Below are positions 1 to 5,248 of a stretch of 5,248 nucleotides of DNA, one piece after another. Both the position numbers and the translations under genes were made by a program. The number at the start of each line of letters is the position of its first letter. Positions within the stretch are counted from its first letter, which is position 1. The notes below the pieces were generated by a model. The model was not told where the DNA came from and ran no database searches. It saw only the letters and a list, made by a program, of their open reading frames with translations. The DNA lies in contig JAIRRE010000121.1 of NCBI GenBank assembly GCA_031256125.1, positions 1 through 5,248 of the forward strand, given 5' to 3'. Origin of the DNA: Burkholderiaceae bacterium (GTDB taxonomy: Bacteria > Pseudomonadota > Gammaproteobacteria > Burkholderiales > Burkholderiaceae_C).

Positions 1-2006
1 TGGATTCCATGATCAACCGCTACACCGCCGAGCGCAAGATCAGAAGCGACGATGCCTACACGCCCGGCGGCGCGGCGGGTCGCCGCCCGGATCGCGCCGC
101 CATCGTCTATTGCCAGCGCTGCCGCGAGGCGTTCAAAGACGTGCCGGTGATTCTCGGCGGCATCGAAGGCAGCCTGCGCCGCATTGCCCATTACGACTAT
201 TGGAGCGACACAGTGCGCCGCTCCATCGTGATGGACAGCAAATGCGATTTGCTGCTTTACGGCAATGCCGAACGCGCACTGGTCGAAGTGGCGCACCGCC
301 TGGCGCGGCGCGAGCCGGTGGCGAGCATCACCGACGTGCGCGGCACCGCTTTCATGCGGCGCGCGGACGACCCATCGGCGCGCGGGTGGGCCGAACTTGA
401 TTCGACCGAGGTCGATCAACCCGGGCGCCCTGAAGAACGGGCCAATCCGTATCGGCATACGGCGGCGCGACCGGCAGTTGGGGAATCGCCCATCCTTTTG
501 CCCCCTCGCCCGCTTGCGGAAGAGGGGCTGGAGAGAGGGCTAGGGGCGGCGGTTGGACAAACAACGCCAGCGCCGCACACCCCCTCTCCCTACCCTCTCC
601 CCAAAGGGGGCGAGGGAAAAGAACGCAGCCACACCGTCATTCGCCTGCCCAGCTACGAGCAGGTCAAAAGCGACCCGGTGCTTTATGCGCACGCCAGCCG
701 CGTGCTGCATCAGGAGACCAATCCCGGCAATGCCCGCGCGCTGGTGCAGGCGCATGGCGTGGGTAGCGCGGCGCGCGACGTGTGGATCAATCCGCCGCCC
801 ATTCCTCTGACCACGCCGGAAATGGATTGGGTGTTCGGCCTGCCCTATGCGCGCAGCCCGCATCCGGCCTACGCCGACGCGCGCGGACGGCACGATGGCG
901 CGACCAAAATCCCGGCCTGGGAGATGATCCGTTTTTCCGTCAACATCATGCGCGGATGCTTTGGCGGCTGCACGTTTTGCTCGATTACCGAGCACGAAGG
1001 CCGCATCATCCAGAACCGCAGCGAGGCGTCGGTGATCGCGGAAATCGAAACCATCCGCGACCGCGCGGCGGGCTTTACCGGTGTCATCAGCGACTTGGGC
1101 GGCCCCACGGCCAACATGTACCGCCTGGGTTGCAAGAGCCGCGCCATCGAGGCGGTCTGCCGCAAACCCAGTTGCGTGTATCCCGACATCTGCGGCAACC
1201 TGGTCACCGACCACGTGCCGCTGATTGCCTTGTATCGCCGTGCGCGCAAGCTGCCTGGTATCAAAAAAATCCTGATCGGTTCCGGCTTGCGCTACGACCT
1301 GGCGGTGCGCTCGCCCGAATACGTGCGCGAGCTGGTCACGCACCACGTCGGCGGCTACCTGAAGATCGCGCCCGAGCACACCGAGGCCGGGCCGCTATCG
1401 AAAATGATGAAACCGGGCATCGCCGCCTATGACCGCTTCAAAGCCATGTTCGACCAGGCTAGCCGGGAAGCGGGCAAGGAGCAATTCCTGATCCCGTACT
1501 TCATCGCCGCGCACCCCGGCACCACCGACGAGGACATGCTCCACCTGGCGCTCTGGCTCAAGGCCAACGGCTTTCGCGCCGACCAGGTGCAGGCGTTCTA
1601 CCCCAGCCCCATGGCCAGCGCCACCGCCATGTACCACACGGGAATCAACACGCTAGCGGGTATCCACCGCGACGCGCGCACTGAGCGCGTGGACACCGCC
1701 AAAGGCGAGCGCCGCCGCCGCTTGCATAAAGCCTTTTTGCGCTGGCACGACCCTGCCAACTGGCCGCTGCTGCGCGAGGCGCTTAAACGCATGGGGCGCG
1801 CGGACCTGATCGGCAACGGCAAGCGCCACCTGATCCCGACCTGGCAGCCCGCCACCGACGGCGGCTATCAGAGTGCCCGGCGCAAGAACTCGACGCCGCC
1901 GGACCATCTCTCGACCCCAAATTTGCCTCTGCGCAAAGAGCGTGACAAGGCGCGCGCCAACCAGGGTACAGGCAGGTACGCCACCGCGCGCCAACGGAAA
2001 GGGTAG
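1..2006 (+). CDS. ygiQ: YgiQ family radical SAM protein (5' partial)
   Basis: Radical SAM protein of the YgiQ/UPF0313 family; its substrate and reaction are not established to my knowledge. The frame is open from the left edge (codons D-S precede the ATG at 9), and that ATG matches an internal Met in the family motif DSMINRYTA, so roughly the first 110 residues lie outside the window. Numbering from that Met, conserved blocks are [28 protein letters not shown] and [15 protein letters not shown] (about 45-98). Next come a variable linker (about 130-210) and then the radical SAM core, with the 4Fe-4S cluster cysteines as CX3CX2C at C317, C321 and C324 ([11 protein letters not shown]). Further family blocks are [28 protein letters not shown] and [13 protein letters not shown], and a basic low-complexity tail ends at the TAG at 2004-2006. 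The linker contains an in-frame palindromic repeat doublet, the main oddity. The identification is very secure; the molecular function is unknown. Confidence 0.96.
   Translation, partial: DSMINRYTAERKIRSDDAYTPGGAAGRRPDRAAIVYCQRCREAFKDVPVILGGIEGSLRRIAHYDYWSDTVRRSIVMDSKCDLLLYGNAERALVEVAHRLARREPVASITDVRGTAFMRRADDPSARGWAELDSTEVDQPGRPEERANPYRHTAARPAVGESPILLPPRPLAEEGLERGLGAAVGQTTPAPHTPSPYPLPKGGEGKERSHTVIRLPSYEQVKSDPVLYAHASRVLHQETNPGNARALVQAHGVGSAARDVWINPPPIPLTTPEMDWVFGLPYARSPHPAYADARGRHDGATKIPAWEMIRFSVNIMRGCFGGCTFCSITEHEGRIIQNRSEASVIAEIETIRDRAAGFTGVISDLGGPTANMYRLGCKSRAIEAVCRKPSCVYPDICGNLVTDHVPLIALYRRARKLPGIKKILIGSGLRYDLAVRSPEYVRELVTHHVGGYLKIAPEHTEAGPLSKMMKPGIAAYDRFKAMFDQASREAGKEQFLIPYFIAAHPGTTDEDMLHLALWLKANGFRADQVQAFYPSPMASATAMYHTGINTLAGIHRDARTERVDTAKGERRRRLHKAFLRWHDPANWPLLREALKRMGRADLIGNGKRHLIPTWQPATDGGYQSARRKNSTPPDHLSTPNLPLRKERDKARANQGTGRYATARQRKG
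494..546 (-). repeat. GC-rich palindromic repeat, copy 1 (inside ygiQ)
   Basis: A REP-like palindrome lies in reverse orientation within the ygiQ linker. CCCCTC (502-507) pairs with GAGGGG (522-527), and CCGC (510-513) pairs with GCGG (516-519) around a TT loop. An arm follows at 528-546 (GAGAGAGGGCTAGGGG). Read on the minus strand it encodes the peptide [12 protein letters not shown], a familiar by-product of a repeat family scattered through many proteobacterial genomes. It stays open in the ygiQ frame, because the TAG at 541-543 is out of frame. The stems are read directly; membership of a named repeat family is from memory. Confidence 0.75.
579..621 (+). repeat. GC-rich palindromic repeat, copy 2 (inside ygiQ)
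   Basis: Second copy of the same repeat type, inverted relative to the one at 494-546. An arm CCCCTCTCCCTA (581-592) is followed by a hairpin in which CCCTC (593-597) pairs with GAGGG (612-616) and CCCC (599-602) with GGGG (607-610). In the ygiQ frame it is translated as [14 protein letters not shown], the typical peptide of this repeat class. Its arm can also pair with the arm of copy 1 across a spacer at 547-580, giving one large imperfect inverted repeat of about 128 bases, an arrangement like a REP doublet (REPIN). Confidence 0.75.
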
Positions 2007-2045
2007 CTTTCATGCTTCCCATCCCATTGCCTGTACCATGCCGGC

Positions 2046-3488
2046 ATGACGCGGAGTTTTCTTTGGCACGATTACGAAACTTTTGGCGCCAATCCGCGCC
2101 GTGACCGTCCGGCGCAGTTCGCGGCGATTCGCACCGATGCCGATTTGAACCCGGTGGGCGAGCCGCTGATGTTCTATTGCCAGCCGCCCACCGATGCGCT
2201 GCCAGAGCCAGAAAGCTGCCTCATCACCGGCATCACGCCCCAAGAGTGCGCGGCCAAGGGGGAACCTGAGCATGTTTTTGCCGACCGCATCGTGCAAGCA
2301 CTGGGCGAGCCGGGTACCGTGGGGGCGGGCTACAACTCGATCCGCTTCGACGACGAGGTGACGCGCTTTTTACTGTGGCGCAACCTGCTCGACCCTTACG
2401 CGCGCGAATGGCAAAACGATTGTGGCCGCTGGGATTTGCTGGACGTGGCGCGTTGCGCCCATGCGCTGCGGCCCGGCGGCATCGAATGGCCGCTGGGTGG
2501 AGACGGGTTGCCCAGTTTCAAACTGGAAAAACTCGCCGCCGCCAATAACCTGGCACACGAGCACGCGCACGACGCGCTTTCCGACGTGCGGGCGACTCTT
2601 GCGCTGGCGCGACTAATCCGGGCGCGGCAGCCACGCCTATTTGATTTTTGCCTGTCGCTGCGCCACAAGGATCATGTGGCGCGCGAGCTGGGTCTGCCTA
2701 CGACGATTGGCAATGCGCGGCCTTTTTTGCACGTCAGCGGCCGGTTCGGTGCGGCGCGCGGGTGTCTGGCGATCATGGCGCCGCTGGCGATGCACCCGAT
2801 CAACAAAAACGAGGTACTGGCCTGGGACTTGTCGGTTGATCCCTCAGAATTGGCCGACCTGAAACCCGATGCGGCGTGCGCGCGGCTGTTTACGCGCAAC
2901 GCCGATTTGCCCGAGGGCGTAACCCGTTTGCCAGTCAAAGGTATACACCTGAACAAATCGCCCATCGTCATCAGCAGCATCAAAACGCTGGATGCGACAC
3001 AGGCCGCGCGCTGGCAAATCGACTTGGCAGCCGCCGAGCGCCATTTGCAACGGCTGCGCGCGCTGCCCGATCTGAGCGCGCTGTGGACCGAGGTCTTCAA
3101 GCGCTCCGACACAGACGAGCCAGCCGATGTCGATGAAGACTTGTATGGCGGTTTCGTGGGGAACGCCGACCGGCGGCGGCTGGCGCAAATCAAGCGCCTG
3201 GATCCGCACGAACTGGCGCTGTCGAAAGCGGGCTTCGACGACCCGCGTCTGCCCGAATTGGTGTTCCGCTACCGCGCCCGCAACTTTCCGGAAACGCTCA
3301 CCGATGCCGAAGCCGCCCGCTGGCTGGCCCACCGCCGCGCCCGGCTAATCGACGGAGCGGGCGGCGCATTGACGCTATCGGCCTATTTCGACCGCATCGA
3401 CCAACTGGCTGAAACGACTGAGGACCAAGGCGGGCAGGAAATTCTGGAAGCGCTCTACGACTGGGCGGAACAACTGGCGCCCGAATAA
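2046..3488 (+). CDS. sbcB: Exodeoxyribonuclease I
   Basis: A processive 3'-to-5' exonuclease specific for single-stranded DNA, acting in the cytoplasm in recombination and mismatch repair; in E. coli it is recruited by the C-terminal tail of SSB. The 480-residue length matches the family (E. coli 475). The N-terminal DEDDh nuclease domain shows all catalytic residues: D9 and E11 in HDYETFG, D102 in GYNSIRFDDEVTR, and H175 and D180 in HAHDALSDV. The SH3-like middle (HVSGRFGAARG, APLAMHPINKNEV) and the helical C-terminal region (LYGGFVGNADRR, FRYRARNFPETL, ARWLAHRRARL) are present and intact. The ATG at 2046 starts a few residues before the conserved HDYETF, and the stop of ygiQ at 2004 is in the same frame, which limits any extension. 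No good Shine-Dalgarno sequence precedes it. It lies 39 bases after ygiQ and may be transcribed with it. Confidence 0.97.
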   Translation: MTRSFLWHDYETFGANPRRDRPAQFAAIRTDADLNPVGEPLMFYCQPPTDALPEPESCLITGITPQECAAKGEPEHVFADRIVQALGEPGTVGAGYNSIRFDDEVTRFLLWRNLLDPYAREWQNDCGRWDLLDVARCAHALRPGGIEWPLGGDGLPSFKLEKLAAANNLAHEHAHDALSDVRATLALARLIRARQPRLFDFCLSLRHKDHVARELGLPTTIGNARPFLHVSGRFGAARGCLAIMAPLAMHPINKNEVLAWDLSVDPSELADLKPDAACARLFTRNADLPEGVTRLPVKGIHLNKSPIVISSIKTLDATQAARWQIDLAAAERHLQRLRALPDLSALWTEVFKRSDTDEPADVDEDLYGGFVGNADRRRLAQIKRLDPHELALSKAGFDDPRLPELVFRYRARNFPETLTDAEAARWLAHRRARLIDGAGGALTLSAYFDRIDQLAETTEDQGGQEILEALYDWAEQLAPE

Positions 3489-3543
3489 GGCAAACCGCCA
3501 CGAAGCCACTGCCCCAGTAGAGGACAGCAACGGCAATTGGGCA
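3489..3543. other. Convergent intergenic gap with weak hairpin
   Basis: This short spacer separates the 3' ends of sbcB and the oxidoreductase gene. CAGTAG (3515-3520) can pair with CTACTG (3544-3549, overlapping the oxidoreductase stop codon) across a 23-base loop. There is no T-run on either strand, so it is at best a poor bidirectional terminator. I see nothing else here. Confidence 0.2.
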
Positions 3544-4650
3544 CTACTGCGCAAGCAGCGCCGCCAGCCGCTTGTGGTTGCCGCGGTTGAGCATACGCCA
3601 GGCAAAACGCCCTTCCAGGCTAAAAGGCCCCCAGAGCATGATGGCTTGGCCTTGCCCGCTGACGGCGATGCGCGAGCGGTGAATTTTGGGTGTGGTTTTG
3701 AATTCACCGCCGGTAAGCGCGGCCCACAGATTGGCGTTGAGCACCGGACTGTATTGGGCATCGGCATCGAGCGGGGCAATGAAAATTTGCCGGTGGCTTT
3801 CGCTTTGCAGCCGTTCGTTGACTTTGGGCGCGCCATCGTCGGTCAGTTGCAGGCCCGATTGCAATAGCCAGGCGGGGTAGCCAGTGCCGCCGGTAATGAT
3901 GGGCGCGTCGCATTGCAAGCTGGCACCGCTGGCCAGTTGCGCCGATTGTCCATCCAGGCCCACGCACTGGTCTTGCAAGACGGTGACATGCAGACGTTTG
4001 AGGCGCGCCAGCACGCGCCGCGCCAGCGCCGATGGTTCCCCAGCCAGCGGCGGGGGGGTGCCTTGAGCGCCACCGGCGATCCAGGTGACGCGACTGCCGT
4101 GCGGCACGGCGAGCACGGGCGCGGCGGTCATCGCCATTTCAGCGGCTGCCAGGCCGTCGCCGATCACCGCCACGTGCAGCGCGCGTTCCATCGCCAGTTC
4201 GCACAGACGCGGCCACAACTGCATAAAAGTTGCGCGTGGATGCATGAACATGGCATGCGTGCGCGCACCGGGCATATGGGTCTCGAACGCCTGACGATCT
4301 GCGTTCGGTTCCAAGTCGATGGAAAGTACGTCGTAGGACAGGGTATCGCCATTGGAAAGCCGCACCTGCCGCGCCACCGGGTCGAGCGAGCGCACGTGCG
4401 CGCCGGCGAAATCGGCGCCGCTCATCTCCACCAGCGAACTCAGCGGCACGCACAGATCGGTGGACGGGTATTGCCCGGCCACATAGCCCGCGAGCATTTC
4501 GCTTTCGACGTAGTGCGGATACGGCGTAACCAGCGTCACGCTTACATCGCCCGTGCCGCGCCGCGCCAGATTTTTGAGTGTTTGCACGTGCGCGCGACCT
4601 GCGCCCAGCAGGACTAATTGTTGCTGGTTGGGGGAAGCGTTGGTTGTCAT
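3544..4650 (-). CDS. FAD/pyridine-nucleotide oxidoreductase, NDH-2-like
   Basis: A 368-residue protein of the pyridine nucleotide-disulfide oxidoreductase superfamily, in the subgroup resembling type II NADH dehydrogenases and the oxidoreductase part fused to SelD in some bacteria. The substrate is unknown. The N-terminal FAD-binding Rossmann strand and loop are LVLLGAGRAHVQTL (12-25), followed by VTLVTPYPHYVESEMLAGYVAG (split about 38-59). YDVLSIDLEP (106-115) and the second nucleotide-binding segment VAVIGDGLAAAEMA (160-173) come next. The block CDAPIITGGTGYPAWLLQSG (247-266) is typical of the subgroup. The C-terminal Gly-Asp that usually contacts FAD is replaced by IAPLDAD (291-297), so cofactor binding may be altered. 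No signal peptide or membrane segment is evident. The ATG at 4650 lies 12 residues before the Rossmann strand; the preceding bases are GC-rich without a clear ribosome binding site. It is convergent with sbcB and downstream of ftsY. Confidence 0.85.
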   Translation of the reverse strand: MTTNASPNQQQLVLLGAGRAHVQTLKNLARRGTGDVSVTLVTPYPHYVESEMLAGYVAGQYPSTDLCVPLSSLVEMSGADFAGAHVRSLDPVARQVRLSNGDTLSYDVLSIDLEPNADRQAFETHMPGARTHAMFMHPRATFMQLWPRLCELAMERALHVAVIGDGLAAAEMAMTAAPVLAVPHGSRVTWIAGGAQGTPPPLAGEPSALARRVLARLKRLHVTVLQDQCVGLDGQSAQLASGASLQCDAPIITGGTGYPAWLLQSGLQLTDDGAPKVNERLQSESHRQIFIAPLDADAQYSPVLNANLWAALTGGEFKTTPKIHRSRIAVSGQGQAIMLWGPFSLEGRFAWRMLNRGNHKRLAALLAQ

Positions 4651-4895
4651 GGGCGGCAGTGTATCGGCATAACGAACGTTTGGCTTGTCGATGGCGCGGT
4701 AAAAGTAAAAGCAGTAGTTAGTTGTCTGATCCGGGTTGATGGTAATCCATTACACGAACAATAAACGGCTTTGACCCCGAGCACCCGCGCAAGTGCGAGC
4801 CTGGAAGATTGTCTCAAAAATCACCGATTTCCGGCTGGGTTGGAAACAAATACCGATCGGCACCCGGCATTCGGAGCGTCGCAGCAAAATCAAAA
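4651..4895. other. Intergenic region between ftsY and the oxidoreductase gene
   Basis: This 245-base stretch is less GC-rich than its flanks. It must hold the 3' untranslated end of ftsY and probably the promoter of the oxidoreductase gene, both read on the - strand. I could not find a convincing -35/-10 pair. Two small structures are visible: the palindrome GTAATCCATTAC (4742-4753), about 90 bases before the oxidoreductase start, and a short hairpin around 4816-4830 (AAATC and GATTT arms) with T residues after it on the - strand, a weak terminator candidate for ftsY. No tRNA, small gene with family resemblance, or riboswitch was recognised. Confidence 0.4.
4742..4753. promoter_or_regulatory. 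Short palindrome, possible operator
   Basis: GTAAT and ATTAC form a perfect inverted repeat separated by CC, located in AT-richer DNA about 90 bases upstream of the oxidoreductase start codon. Its form suits a dimeric regulator, but no known operator is recognised and a palindrome of this size can occur by chance. Confidence 0.15.
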
Positions 4896-5248
4896 CTACC
4901 CCGCCAGCGCCTGCGCAAATTCACGGGCGTCGAAAGTTTGCAAGTCTTCGAGCTTTTCACCCACGCCAATGAAATAAACCGGTACCGGCTTTTCGCGCGC
5001 AATGGCGCACAGCACGCCGCCTTTGGCGGTACCGTCGAGTGTGGTGACGATCAAGCCCGTCAGGGGCGTGGCGGCGTCGAACGCCTTGACCTGCGCCAGC
5101 GCGTTTTGGCCGGTGTTGCCGTCGATCACCAGCAGCGTCTCGTGCGGCGCGGTGGCGTCGGCGCGTGCAACCACGCGCCGAAACATTGCCAGCACGTCAA
5201 TCACGTGCGTTTGCGTGGGCAATCGTCCGGCGGTGTCGATCAACACCA
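4896..5248 (-). CDS. ftsY: Signal recognition particle receptor FtsY, C-terminal part (5' partial)
   Basis: FtsY is the SRP receptor GTPase. It docks ribosome-nascent chain-SRP (Ffh) complexes at the inner membrane for co-translational insertion of membrane proteins. The window shows the last 116 residues, the second half of the GTPase (G) domain. The visible blocks are the G3 motif LIDTAGRL, followed by IDGNTGQNALAQVKAF, the G4/G5 region TTLDGTAKGGV and the C-terminal YFIGVGEKLEDLQTFDAREF, ending at the TAG at 4896-4898. The frame is open to the right edge, and the valine codon at 5246-5244 is internal, not a start. The upstream acidic/N domains and the G1 loop are outside the window. Oddly, the G4 motif, normally TKLD, reads TTLD, with ACA at 5042-5040. 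The identification is secure from several invariant blocks. Confidence 0.96.
   Translation of the reverse strand, partial: VLIDTAGRLPTQTHVIDVLAMFRRVVARADATAPHETLLVIDGNTGQNALAQVKAFDAATPLTGLIVTTLDGTAKGGVLCAIAREKPVPVYFIGVGEKLEDLQTFDAREFAQALAG

Noticed and set aside
540..1379. Long open frame on the minus strand opposite ygiQ (279 codons)
   Set aside because: It is antisense to a strongly conserved radical SAM gene, has histidine/alanine/arginine-rich composition typical of high-GC shadow frames, and resembles no family.
3515..3549. Hairpin between sbcB and the oxidoreductase gene as a bidirectional terminator
   Set aside because: Only six base pairs with a 23-base loop and no T-run on either strand; kept only as a note in the intergenic entry.
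4052..4058. Run of seven G (C on the coding strand) within the oxidoreductase gene, a possible phase-variation or frameshift site
   Set aside because: The frame is intact through it and the encoded TPPPLAGEP fits the normal linker of this subgroup; a 7-base run is common in GC-rich genes.
3913..4617. 234-codon frame on the plus strand opposite the oxidoreductase gene
   Set aside because: Its composition (many His, Arg, Gln) is that of an antisense shadow; the minus-strand frame has clear nucleotide-binding motifs.
4671..4710. Possible sigma-70 promoter for the oxidoreductase gene (TCGACA with downstream GATACA)
   Set aside because: The spacing of about 20 bases is too long and both hexamers are poor matches.
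4771..4977. Small plus-strand frame in the gap before ftsY
   Set aside because: It runs into the antisense of the conserved ftsY end, has no ribosome site and no family resemblance.
1..5248. A new defence, mobile or biosynthetic system
   Set aside because: All four genes belong to known families with housekeeping or general roles, and they have no shared operon logic beyond possible ygiQ-sbcB co-transcription.

Overview
This is an ordinary chromosomal stretch of a GC-rich proteobacterium, most likely a betaproteobacterium. Three things point there: the close resemblance of YgiQ, exodeoxyribonuclease I and FtsY to beta/gammaproteobacterial proteins, the high-GC codon usage, and the GC-rich palindromic repeats of a type common in these genomes. 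No rRNA, tRNA, CRISPR array, transposase or phage gene is visible, and I see no candidate for a new multi-gene system. The assignments rest on remembered family sequences, not on a search.

Layout: two genes on the + strand converge on two genes on the - strand. Positions 1-2006 hold the C-terminal majority of ygiQ, a radical SAM protein of the UPF0313 family whose 5' end lies before the window. After 39 bases comes sbcB (2046-3488), a complete exodeoxyribonuclease I. A 55-base convergent gap follows. On the - strand, 4650-3544 encodes an FAD/pyridine-nucleotide oxidoreductase related to type II NADH dehydrogenases. Upstream of it, beyond a 245-base gap, lies the 3' end of ftsY (5248-4896), the signal recognition particle receptor, whose 5' part runs off the right edge.

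The genes do not form an obvious pathway. ygiQ and sbcB may be co-transcribed because of their spacing. The oxidoreductase is separated from ftsY and probably has its own promoter.

The most unusual structure is at about 494-621. Two copies of a GC-rich palindromic repeat lie head to head, in frame, inside the interdomain linker of ygiQ, so that a mobile-looking repeat doublet is translated as protein. Other oddities are a Lys-to-Thr change in the normally invariant G4 motif of FtsY, an apparently eroded FAD-contacting Gly-Asp motif in the oxidoreductase, and a perfect 12-base palindrome over the sbcB start codon, which lacks a good Shine-Dalgarno sequence.
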